Origin: Belnapia sp.
Lineage (GTDB): Bacteria > Pseudomonadota > Alphaproteobacteria > Acetobacterales > Acetobacteraceae
Length of the DNA stretch: 10,722 bases
NCBI GenBank assembly: GCA_028291445.1
Contig: JAQGIA010000275.1
Location: forward strand, 1-10,722
Direction: 5' to 3'
Part shown: in pieces, positions 1-5,937 of the stretch
How positions within the stretch are numbered: position 1 is the stretch's first letter
Layout of the letters: every line of letters begins with the position of its first letter
The notes under the pieces: generated by a model
Told to the model about the DNA's origin: nothing
The model's input: the letters and a program-made list of their open reading frames with translations, nothing else
Database searches by the model: none
Program-made: the position numbers and the translations under genes

Positions 1-4
1 AAGG

Positions 5-877
5 ATGCTCACGGAAGCCCAGAAGGCCGAATACGACCGGGTCGGCGCCATCGTCGTCCCCGATGTGCTCTCGCCGGCCGAGGTCGCGGAGCTGCGCCGG
101 GTCACCGATGGTTTCGTCGACCGCGCCCGGCAGATCACCACGCATGACGCCATCTACGATCTCGAGGACAGCCACTCCCCGGCGATGCCGCGGGTGCGGC
201 GGATCAAGGCGCCACACCTGCACGACCCGGCCTATGCGGCGCTGGTCAACCACCCGAAGATCATTGCGGTGCTGCAGGATCTGTGGGGGCCGGATATCCG
301 CTTCGATACGGCGAAGCTGAACATGAAGTCGGCCGGCTTCGGCGCCGCGGTGGAATGGCACCAGGACTGGGCCTTCTACCCGCATACCAACGACGACTTG
401 GCCGCCGTCGGGGTGATGATGGACGACATGGAGCCGGCCAATGGCCCGCTGCTGATCATCCCCGGCAGCCACAAGGGACCGGTCTTCGACCACCATGCCG
501 AAGGCCGCTTCTGCGGCGCCATGGACCCGACCAAGCAGGAGGTGGATTATTCCAAGGCAGTGGCGCTGACCGGCAAGGCAGGCTCCATCACCGTGCATCA
601 TGTGCGGGCGGTGCATGGCTCGGCGCCGAATACCTCGAACAAGGAACGCCGGTTGATGCTGTTCCAGTTCCGCGCCGCCGACGCCTGGCCGGTGCTGGGG
701 TTCCCGGGCGGGCTCGATGCCTATGACGCGCTGATGGTGGCGGGGACGCCGGGCATCGCGCCGCGGCTGGCGGCGGTGCCGGTGCGGCTGCCCTTGCCGC
801 CGGCGGATGCCCAGGGCTCGATCTATGAGAACCAGAAGGGGCTGAAGAACAAGTTTTTCGGGGTGGCGGCGGAATAG
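5..877 (+). CDS. Phytanoyl-CoA dioxygenase (PhyH)-family Fe(II)/2-oxoglutarate oxygenase
   Basis: 290-residue protein of the PhyH/EctD-like group of non-haem iron, 2-oxoglutarate-dependent oxygenases, expected to be cytosolic. The iron-binding facial triad is visible as H119-x-D121 (in EWHQDW) and a distal H204 (in AVHGSAPN). R216, in the following RRLMLFQFR strand, is a good candidate for binding the 2-oxoglutarate carboxylate. The segment GPLLIIPGSHKG (about 147-158) is also typical of the family. The substrate cannot be read from sequence: PhyH relatives hydroxylate acyl-CoAs, ectoine, small acids and natural products. The ATG follows only four bases of the window, so its ribosome site is mostly out of view and a start further upstream cannot be excluded. 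It lies 79 bp before lutB on the same strand, but that gap has its own possible promoter, so a shared operon is uncertain. Confidence 0.85.
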   Translation: MLTEAQKAEYDRVGAIVVPDVLSPAEVAELRRVTDGFVDRARQITTHDAIYDLEDSHSPAMPRVRRIKAPHLHDPAYAALVNHPKIIAVLQDLWGPDIRFDTAKLNMKSAGFGAAVEWHQDWAFYPHTNDDLAAVGVMMDDMEPANGPLLIIPGSHKGPVFDHHAEGRFCGAMDPTKQEVDYSKAVALTGKAGSITVHHVRAVHGSAPNTSNKERRLMLFQFRAADAWPVLGFPGGLDAYDALMVAGTPGIAPRLAAVPVRLPLPPADAQGSIYENQKGLKNKFFGVAAE

Positions 878-902
878 GCCCGGCCCTAGCTGCGATCTTC
901 CC

Positions 903-931
903 CTGACCGGAGACGCCCGAGAGGCTACATA
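903..931 (+). promoter_or_regulatory. Possible promoter for lutBC
   Basis: CTGACC (903-908), a 17-bp spacer and TACATA (926-931) form a weak sigma70-like pair. The implied transcript would start near 938, just ahead of the lutB ribosome site CAGGAG (942-947). The -10 matches the consensus at only three of six positions, so this is a suggestion based mainly on spacing and position. Confidence 0.3.
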
Positions 932-956
932 AGGGGCAGGACAGGAGCCTCGCCCC

Positions 957-2378
957 GTGCACGTCACCTCCCCCGCCTTCAAGGAGAATTCCGCCCGCGC
1001 CCTGGCGAACCCCGGGCTGCAAAAGGCGCTCGGCACCGCCAAGGGCGCCTTCCTGCAGCGCCGCGCCACGGCGGTCGCCAACCTGCCGGAATTCGAGCAG
1101 CTGCGGAACATCGGCCGGGACATCAAGAACCACACCCTCGCCAACCTCGACTTCTACCTGGAGGCCTTTGAGGCCAAGGTCCTGGCAGCCGGCGGCAAGG
1201 TGCATTGGTGCTCCACCCCGGACGACGCCCGGGCGGTGGTGCTGGAGATCTGCAAGGCGGCCGGGGCGCGGACCGTCACCAAGGGCAAGTCCATGATTTC
1301 CGAGGAACTCGGGATCAACCACCACTTGGAAGCGCATGGCATCCAGCCGGTCGAGACCGACCTCGGCGAATACATCCTGCAGCTCCGCGGCGAGGCGCCG
1401 AGCCACATCATCGCCCCGGCCTTCCATTTGAACCGCGAGGATTGGGAGGCCGATTTCCGCCGCCTGCATACCGACCTGCCGGCCGACCGTATCTTCCACG
1501 AACGCCGTGACATCCTGGCCGAGGCCCGCACCCGGCTGCGCGAGCGTTTCCTCGCCGCCGATGTCGGCATCACGGGCGCCAATTTCCTGATCGCCGAGAC
1601 CGGCAGCAGCGTCATCGTCACCAACGAGGGCAACGGCGACCTGACGCAGACCCTGCCGCGCGTGCATATCGCGCTCGCCAGCATCGAGAAGGTGGTCCCG
1701 ACCTTGGAGGACGCGACCAGCCTGCTGCGGCTGCTGGCGCGCTCCGCCACCGGGCAGGATTTTTCCGTCTATACCACCTTCAGCACCGGCGCCCGGCGGG
1801 ACGCCGACCTCGATGGGCCGCAGGACTACCATGTGGTGCTGGTCGATGGCGGCCGGTCCAACATGATCGGCACCGAATTCCAGGAGATGCTGCGCTGCAT
1901 CCGCTGCGCCGCCTGCATGAACCATTGCCCGGTCTATGGCGCGGTCGGCGGCCATGCCTATGGCTGGGTCTATCCGGGGCCGATGGGCAGCGTGCTCACC
2001 CCTTCTCTGGTCGGCATCGACAAGACCGGGCTGCTGCCGAACGCGTCTACCTTCTGCGGCCGCTGCGAGGCGGTCTGCCCGGTGAAGATCCCGCTGCCCA
2101 AGATGATGCGGCATTGGCGGGAGCGGGAGTTCGAGCGGCACCTGACCCCGGCGGCGGCGCGGACCAACCTGGCGCTCTGGGCCTGGGTGGCGAAGCGCCC
2201 GGCGCTGTATCGGCTGGCGACGCGGGCGGCGAGCGGCGTGCTGGGACTGTTCGGGCGCCGCAAGGGAGTGTTCCGCTCGATGCCGCTGGCCGGTGGCTGG
2301 ACCGCCGGGCGGGATTTGCCGGTGCCGGAAGGCGGGACCTTCATGGCGCGCTATGCTGAGACCCAGCGGCGCCGTTGA
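957..2378 (+). CDS. lutB: LutB: L-lactate utilization iron-sulfur protein with LUD domain
   Basis: 473-residue subunit of the LutABC complex, which oxidises L-lactate to pyruvate. The N-terminal two thirds is a LUD domain (DUF162), including the characteristic AETGSS segment (214-219). The C-terminal part carries the 4Fe-4S ferredoxin-like motifs: C314-xx-C317-xx-C320-xxx-C324-P, then C367-xx-C370-xxx-C374-P followed by VKIPL. The intervening GGHAYGWVYPGPMG (331-344) is typical of LutB/YkgF proteins. The start is a GTG, supported by CAGGAG nine bases upstream and by family length. lutC follows after 37 bp, so the two are very likely co-transcribed. The third partner, LutA (cysteine-rich CCG-domain protein), is not encoded in this window. 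Family assignment is firm; lactate as the physiological substrate is inferred from the family. Confidence 0.93.
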   Translation: MHVTSPAFKENSARALANPGLQKALGTAKGAFLQRRATAVANLPEFEQLRNIGRDIKNHTLANLDFYLEAFEAKVLAAGGKVHWCSTPDDARAVVLEICKAAGARTVTKGKSMISEELGINHHLEAHGIQPVETDLGEYILQLRGEAPSHIIAPAFHLNREDWEADFRRLHTDLPADRIFHERRDILAEARTRLRERFLAADVGITGANFLIAETGSSVIVTNEGNGDLTQTLPRVHIALASIEKVVPTLEDATSLLRLLARSATGQDFSVYTTFSTGARRDADLDGPQDYHVVLVDGGRSNMIGTEFQEMLRCIRCAACMNHCPVYGAVGGHAYGWVYPGPMGSVLTPSLVGIDKTGLLPNASTFCGRCEAVCPVKIPLPKMMRHWREREFERHLTPAAARTNLALWAWVAKRPALYRLATRAASGVLGLFGRRKGVFRSMPLAGGWTAGRDLPVPEGGTFMARYAETQRRR

Positions 2379-2415
2379 GCTATCGGCTCGGCAGGACAAG
2401 GCGTAGGACGGGCAC

Positions 2416-3180
2416 ATGACCAAAGACGCGATCCTCGGCGCCATCCGGCGCGGCCTGAAGCGTGGCCCGCTGCCGGCGGACCAGCAGGCGATGCTCGGCG
2501 GCCGGCTGGCGACCCATCCCCGCCACCTGATCCCGGCCCGGTCCCGCCTGCCGCGGCCCGACCAGGTCGCGCTGTTCATCCACAACGTGGAAAAGGAATT
2601 CGGCACGGTCGAGCGGGTGCCGGATTTGGCCGCCATCCCGGCCGCGCTCAGCGGCTATCTGGCGGCGCAGAACCTGCCGTCGCGCTTCGTCATGGCGCCG
2701 CATCCGGAACTCCGCGAGATTCCCTGGGCCAGCCGGCCGCTGCTGGAATTCGAGCAGCGCCGCGCCGAGGGGACCGATCAGGTCAGCCTCCAGCATGGCT
2801 ATGCGGCCGTGGCGGAGACCGGGACGCTGATGCTGCCCTCGGCGCCGGACCGTCCGACCACCCTGAACCTGCTGGTCGAGACGGAGGTCGTGGTGCTGCG
2901 CGCCAGCCGGATCGTCGGCCCCTATGAGGACGCCTGGGACCTGTTGCGGGCGGAGGGCAAGGATACGCGCAGCGGCGGCTTCATGCCGCGCAACATCATG
3001 TTCGTCACCGGCCCCTCGCGTAGCGCGGATATCGAGCAGACCCTGGAACTGGGCGCGCATGGGCCGCGCCGGCTGCATATCCTGCTGATCGATGACGACC
3101 CGGCCGCGCTGCCGATGGGCGATGCGCCGGTGGCGCCGCCGATCGCCATCCCCGGCGGCCCGCCCGCGCCGGGCGACTGA
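2416..3180 (+). CDS. lutC: LutC: L-lactate utilization protein with LUD domain
   Basis: 254-residue LUD-domain protein, the LutC subunit of the lactate-oxidising LutABC complex. Diagnostic segments are AETGTL (133-138), TGPSRSADIEQ (198-208) and GAHGPRRLHILLID (213-226), which closely match LutC/YkgG proteins. There is no cysteine cluster, as expected for LutC. A short proline/alanine-rich tail (about 238-254) follows the conserved core. The ATG is preceded by AGGA (2405-2408) with seven bases of spacing. It sits 37 bp behind lutB and eight bases before the smr start, so lutB-lutC-smr-xre could be one transcript although the latter two are unrelated to lactate. Its assignment rests on the family match and on pairing with lutB. 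Confidence 0.93.
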   Translation: MTKDAILGAIRRGLKRGPLPADQQAMLGGRLATHPRHLIPARSRLPRPDQVALFIHNVEKEFGTVERVPDLAAIPAALSGYLAAQNLPSRFVMAPHPELREIPWASRPLLEFEQRRAEGTDQVSLQHGYAAVAETGTLMLPSAPDRPTTLNLLVETEVVVLRASRIVGPYEDAWDLLRAEGKDTRSGGFMPRNIMFVTGPSRSADIEQTLELGAHGPRRLHILLIDDDPAALPMGDAPVAPPIAIPGGPPAPGD

Positions 3181-3187
3181 CGTCCTT

Positions 3188-3751
3188 ATGGCGATGCGGC
3201 TCGTTGCCCCAGCCAAGCGACCCCGCCGTGGCCTGACCGAGGTCGACCGGCTGCTGTGGCAGGCCTGGACCGCCAAGGCCCAGGTTGCGCCGCTGCCCGG
3301 CAAGGCATTGGGCATCCCGCCGGTGGCGGCCCCATCCAGCCCGGCGCCGGCCGTGGCGGCGCCCCTCGCCGCACCACCGCTCGCCCCCGCGCCACCGCGC
3401 CTGGCACCCGAATTACAGGTCGGCACGCCCCCACCCGGCATCGATGGCAAGCGCTGGCGTGAGCTGCGGCGTGGCCGCACCCGGCCGGAGCGCACCCTCG
3501 ACCTGCATGGCCGCCGGGCGCATGAAGCCCATGCCGCGGTTCGTCGTTTCCTGCATGAGGCGCAGGCGGATGGCATCCGCTGCGTCGCCATCGTCACCGG
3601 CAAGGGATCCTCGCTCGAAGGCGGCGTGCTGCGGCGGGAATTGCCCTTCTGGCTCAACATGTCGGATATGCGGCCCTTGGTGCTGGGCGCCGCGCATCCA
3701 CATGCCAGCAACCCCGGAGCGGTGCATCTGCTGCTGCGGCGGCGCGGATGA
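3188..3751 (+). CDS. Smr-domain protein (Smr/MutS2 C-terminal family)
   Basis: 187-residue protein with an Smr domain at the C-terminus (about 100-187). The LDLHG motif is at 104-108, VTGKG at 136-140, and the domain ends with GAVHLLLRRR. Smr domains bind or nick nucleic acids: in MutS2 they act on branched DNA or on collided ribosomes, and stand-alone versions are poorly characterised. The N-terminus has a basic, helical start (MAMRLVAPAKRPRRGLTEVD) joined by a proline/alanine-rich linker (about 38-83), common in alphaproteobacterial stand-alone Smr proteins. I chose the ATG at 3188, just after the lutC stop; an earlier in-frame ATG lies inside lutC and encodes unrelated arginine-rich sequence. 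The ATG at 3194 is also possible. The stop overlaps the next start as ATGA, pointing to translational coupling with the XRE gene. Confidence 0.88.
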   Translation: MAMRLVAPAKRPRRGLTEVDRLLWQAWTAKAQVAPLPGKALGIPPVAAPSSPAPAVAAPLAAPPLAPAPPRLAPELQVGTPPPGIDGKRWRELRRGRTRPERTLDLHGRRAHEAHAAVRRFLHEAQADGIRCVAIVTGKGSSLEGGVLRRELPFWLNMSDMRPLVLGAAHPHASNPGAVHLLLRRRG

Positions 3752-4116
3752 CCCCCTTCGGGACCCGGCTGCGGGCGCTGCGGGAGGCGCATGGGGTCAG
3801 CCAGACCGCCTTGGCGACGGCGCTGCATGTCTCGCCTGCCTATCTCTCGGCGCTGGAGCATGGCCATCGCGGCCGCCCATCGCCCGGCCTGATCCACCAG
3901 GTCAACGAGTTCTTCGGGCTGATCTGGGATGATGCGGAGGAAATGGTGCGGCTGGCGCGGCTGTCCCACCCGCGGGTGGTGCTGGATACCGCGGGGCTGA
4001 CGCCGGAAGCGACGGCGCTGGCCAATCGCCTGGCGCGCGACATCCGCCGGCTGCCGCCCCATGCCATCGCTGCACTGGCCGCCGTGCTGGAAACCTTGCC
4101 GCCCGACCAGGCCTAG
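3748..4116 (+). CDS. XRE-family helix-turn-helix regulator
   Basis: 122-residue protein with an N-terminal Cro/C1-type helix-turn-helix. The DNA-binding core is SQTALATALHVSPAYLSALEHG (18-39, written here only as a label for the helix pair). The rest is mostly helical and has no recognisable ligand or peptidase domain, so the signal it answers to is unknown. It begins with an ATGA overlap on the smr stop and has no clear ribosome site of its own, so it is probably translated by coupling. Its TAG stop and the TAG of the convergent maf gene share the palindrome CTAG at 4113-4116. Targets are not evident; no obvious paired operator was seen nearby. Confidence 0.87.
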   Translation: MTPFGTRLRALREAHGVSQTALATALHVSPAYLSALEHGHRGRPSPGLIHQVNEFFGLIWDDAEEMVRLARLSHPRVVLDTAGLTPEATALANRLARDIRRLPPHAIAALAAVLETLPPDQA

Positions 4117-4733
4117 CCCAGCAGGACCCCGTGCCCGCGCAGGAAGCCCAGCAGCGGCACCATGGGCAGGCCGAGGATGGCGCTGTGCTCGCCCTCGATC
4201 GCCGAGAAGAGCTGCACGCCCAGTCCTTCCAACCGATAGGCCCCGACCGAGCCGAGCACCGTCTCTCCCTCTGCCGCCAGATAGGCGTCCAGGAAGGGTT
4301 CGGAGAATTCCCGCATGGTCAGCCGTGGCCGCGCCAGATGCTGCCAGATGCGCTGGCCGTTGCGCCAGCAGGCCACGGCGGTCACCAGCTCATGCGGCCT
4401 GCCGCGCAATGCCAGTAGCTGGGTACGGGCCGCCGCCAGATCCGGTGGCTTGTCGAACCAGCGGCCCTCGCAGACCAGGATCTGGTCGGCGCCGATCACC
4501 AGCGCCTCCGGCTTGCGGCCGGCAATCCGCCGGGCCTTGGCCTCGGCGAGCAGCATGGCGGCATCGCCGGCGGGGAGCCCCTCAGCCTTCGTGCTCTCCT
4601 TGATCGCCGCCTCATCCACCGCCGCCGCCTGGGCGGTGAAGATCAAGCCGGCCGCCGCCATGACCGCCTGGCGGGCGCTGCTGGCACTGGCCAGGATGAT
4701 GGGTGGGTCCATCCGTTGCAGGGCATCAGCCAT
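4113..4733 (-). CDS. maf: Maf-family nucleotide pyrophosphatase
   Basis: 206 residues. Maf proteins hydrolyse non-canonical or modified nucleoside triphosphates to monophosphates. Visible family features are ILASASSAR (13-21), GADQ with the likely catalytic D83 (81-84), DKPPD (94-98), and the C-terminal [14 protein letters not shown]...GLPMVPLL block (163-194). The EGLG-type C-terminal block resembles the YceF (m7GTP) subgroup more than the YhdE (dTTP/UTP) subgroup, so subgroup substrate is inference. I chose the ATG at 4733, which overlaps the end of ppsR by eight bases. The ATG at 4712 (starting [11 protein letters not shown], 199 residues) fits family N-termini equally well; neither has a strong ribosome site. 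Longer extensions are arginine/proline-rich and lie inside ppsR. It is very likely co-transcribed with ppsR. Confidence 0.9.
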   Translation of the reverse strand: MADALQRMDPPIILASASSARQAVMAAAGLIFTAQAAAVDEAAIKESTKAEGLPAGDAAMLLAEAKARRIAGRKPEALVIGADQILVCEGRWFDKPPDLAAARTQLLALRGRPHELVTAVACWRNGQRIWQHLARPRLTMREFSEPFLDAYLAAEGETVLGSVGAYRLEGLGVQLFSAIEGEHSAILGLPMVPLLGFLRGHGVLLG

Positions 4734-5637
4734 GGCCGGTGCCGCCCCGGGTCGCCGCGGCCGGATCCGCCTGGGCCGGGTTGACCGGGGTCGGGGCGGC
4801 GGTGCTGCCGCGCCTGGCATGCCAGGCCTCCATCAGTTGCAGGACCGTGGCCGCGGTTTCCTCGATGCTGCGTCGCGTCACGTCGATCACCGGCCAGCCA
4901 TGCTGGTTGCAGAGCCGCCGGGCGGAGAGGATTTCCGCCTTCACCGCATCGTGGTCGATGTAGTCGTTGGTATCCTGGCGCACCCCATCGGCGCCGATCA
5001 GCCGCAGCCGGTGCCGCCTGATCTCGATCAGCGCATTGGTCTCGATGGTCAGACCCACCACCGGACAGGGCGGCGCCGCCAGCTCGGGCGGCAGTTCCGC
5101 ATTGGGCACGATCGGCACATTGGCCGCCTTGATGCCGCGATTGGCTAGGTAGAAGCAGGTCGGCGTCTTGCTGCTGCGGGAGACGCCGACCAGGCAGACA
5201 TCGGCTTCATGGATGCCGGCAGTGCCCTGGCCGTCGTCGTGCGACAGCACGTAGTGCATGGCATCGATCCGGCGGAAGTAGTCGGCGTCCATCACATGCT
5301 GGGCCGCCCGCTTCTCCTTGGCCCGGGCGCCGAGCTGGCCTTGCAGCAGGTCCATGACCTCATCGAGCACCGACAGGCAAGGGACGCCGAGGCGCGAGCA
5401 GGTCTCCTCCAGCGCCAGGCGCAGGCTGCGATCGACCAGGGTGAACAGTACGGGGCCCGGCTCATGGTTCAGCCCCTCCAGCACCCGGTCGAGTTGCAGG
5501 CGGGAGCGGATCAGGCTCCAGCGGTGATGCACGACATGGTGGTCCTCGAAGCGCGAGAGGGTAGCGCGGGTGATCGAGTTCAGCGTCTCGCCCGTGCTGT
5601 CGGAGACCAAGTGAAGGTTGAGGGATCGGTGGGGCAT
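4726..5637 (-). CDS. ppsR: Pyruvate, phosphate dikinase regulatory protein (PPSR/DUF299 family)
   Basis: 303-residue bifunctional regulator of the DUF299 family. Known members inactivate pyruvate, phosphate dikinase (or PEP synthase) by ADP-dependent phosphorylation and reactivate it by Pi-dependent dephosphorylation, so controlling PEP supply. Visible motifs: DSTGET (13-18), HDDG (133-136), the P-loop-like GVSRSSKTP (151-159), [11 protein letters not shown] (176-186) and [12 protein letters not shown] (252-263). Residues 278-303 form a proline/alanine-rich tail beyond the usual end. I placed the start at the ATG at 5637 because DUF299 homology begins there ([13 protein letters not shown]). 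The frame stays open a further 79 codons upstream, but that sequence is low-complexity and covers the putative origin. No Shine-Dalgarno sequence is visible before the ATG. The family includes RP001, the gene flanking the Rickettsia/Caulobacter origin. Whether the target here is PPDK or PEP synthase cannot be told. Confidence 0.92.
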   Translation of the reverse strand: MPHRSLNLHLVSDSTGETLNSITRATLSRFEDHHVVHHRWSLIRSRLQLDRVLEGLNHEPGPVLFTLVDRSLRLALEETCSRLGVPCLSVLDEVMDLLQGQLGARAKEKRAAQHVMDADYFRRIDAMHYVLSHDDGQGTAGIHEADVCLVGVSRSSKTPTCFYLANRGIKAANVPIVPNAELPPELAAPPCPVVGLTIETNALIEIRRHRLRLIGADGVRQDTNDYIDHDAVKAEILSARRLCNQHGWPVIDVTRRSIEETAATVLQLMEAWHARRGSTAAPTPVNPAQADPAAATRGGTGHG

Positions 5638-5746
5638 TCGGGGAGAATAGCGTGAAGGCCCGGGGGATAACCGGGAAAACTCGGAGGCCAACGCCGTAAA
5701 GGCCTGATTGGGTGAGCGAGTCCAATTCGATCCGACCGCCGGTATG

Positions 5747-5825
5747 GGATTCTCGCGCTGAGTCGGGCGACTCGGGGACGGGATCGGATTCCGCCCCTGA
5801 GTCAGTGGCCTGGCCGACTCAGGGG
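5747..5825. repeat. Duplicated three-GANTC module
   Basis: Two copies 39 bp apart share GGATTC, five variable bases, then CTGAGTC, then CGACTC followed by a G-run. Copy 1: GGATTC at 5747, CTGAGTC at 5758, CGACTC at 5768. Copy 2: GGATTC at 5786, CTGAGTC at 5797, CGACTC at 5815. The first two blocks keep an identical 11-bp offset; the last is 8 bp further away in copy 2. Each copy therefore has one GATTC, one GAGTC and one GACTC, all targets of CcrM-type adenine methylation. A degenerate third copy may lie upstream (GATTG at 5706, GAGTC at 5718, the same 12-bp offset as GATTC to GAGTC in the full copies). Confidence 0.75.
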
Positions 5826-5828
5826 CGG
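5791..5828. repeat. Perfect 13-bp inverted repeat, 12-bp loop
   Basis: CCGCCCCTGAGTC (5791-5803) and GACTCAGGGGCGG (5816-5828) are exact reverse complements, separated by AGTGGCCTGGCC. Each arm contains a GANTC site. No T-run follows on either strand and no gene ends here, so an intrinsic terminator is unlikely. It could be a protein-binding palindrome or a cruciform/hairpin within the putative origin. Confidence 0.85.
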
Positions 5829-5838
5829 TGAGCAACCC

Positions 5839-5879
5839 TGTGGACAAAACCCGGGCCAATTGCGTCCACACCATCCACA
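5839..5879. promoter_or_regulatory. dnaA box: Cluster of three DnaA-box-like sites
   Basis: TGTGGACAA (5839-5847) reads TTGTCCACA on the - strand, one mismatch from the DnaA-box consensus TTATCCACA. On the + strand two abutting 9-mers follow: GCGTCCACA (5862-5870, three mismatches) and CCATCCACA (5871-5879, two mismatches). All three keep the TCCACA core. The combination of one good and two weak adjacent sites would suit an origin, but the weak ones could be chance. Confidence 0.5.
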
Positions 5880-5888
5880 GGCCCTACC

Positions 5889-5922
5889 ACCACAACAATC
5901 TTCCAAGAATCCTGTTTTCTTG
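5889..5922. other. AT-richer patch, candidate DNA-unwinding element
   Basis: About 62% A+T over 5891-5922, in a region that is otherwise strongly GC-rich. It lies directly beside the DnaA-box-like cluster and ends just before the hemE ribosome site. It contains a GANTC site at 5907. It could equally be promoter DNA for hemE. Confidence 0.35.
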
Positions 5923-5937
5923 CGAGGGATAGGCCCG

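Larger units (their letters stand above)
5638..5937. other. Putative chromosomal replication origin (Cori-type) between ppsR and hemE
   Basis: This 300-bp divergent non-coding gap has the same flanks as the mapped origins of Caulobacter crescentus and Rickettsia prowazekii (hemE on one side, the RP001/ppsR-type gene on the other). Directly visible content, left to right: a small hairpin at 5659-5675 (CCCGG/CCGGG); eight GANTC sites at 5718, 5748, 5760, 5769, 5787, 5799, 5816 and 5907; a duplicated three-GANTC module; a perfect 13-bp inverted repeat; three TCCACA-core DnaA-box-like sites; and an AT-richer patch before hemE. No CtrA-type TTAA-N7-TTAA pair was found. It must also hold the ppsR and hemE promoters, which I could not place convincingly. 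Origin function is inferred from synteny plus motif content and is not proven. Confidence 0.6.

Noticed and set aside
588..2636. Long open frame on the - strand (682 codons) opposite phyH and lutB
   Set aside because: It is antisense to two clearly recognisable genes, is arginine/glycine/alanine-rich with no family match, and arises from high GC at third codon positions.
2380..4062. Long open frame on the - strand (560 codons) opposite lutC, smr and the XRE gene
   Set aside because: Same reason: it covers three genes with clear families, and its product is low-complexity and arginine-rich.
5638..5874. N-terminal extension of ppsR by 79 codons
   Set aside because: Sequence before [10 protein letters not shown] has no DUF299 similarity, is low-complexity, and crosses the repeats of the putative origin.
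5638..5937. CtrA-type TTAA-N7-TTAA sites expected in a Caulobacter-like origin
   Set aside because: Searched by eye; no TTAA is present in the gap, so CtrA control of the Caulobacter kind is not supported.
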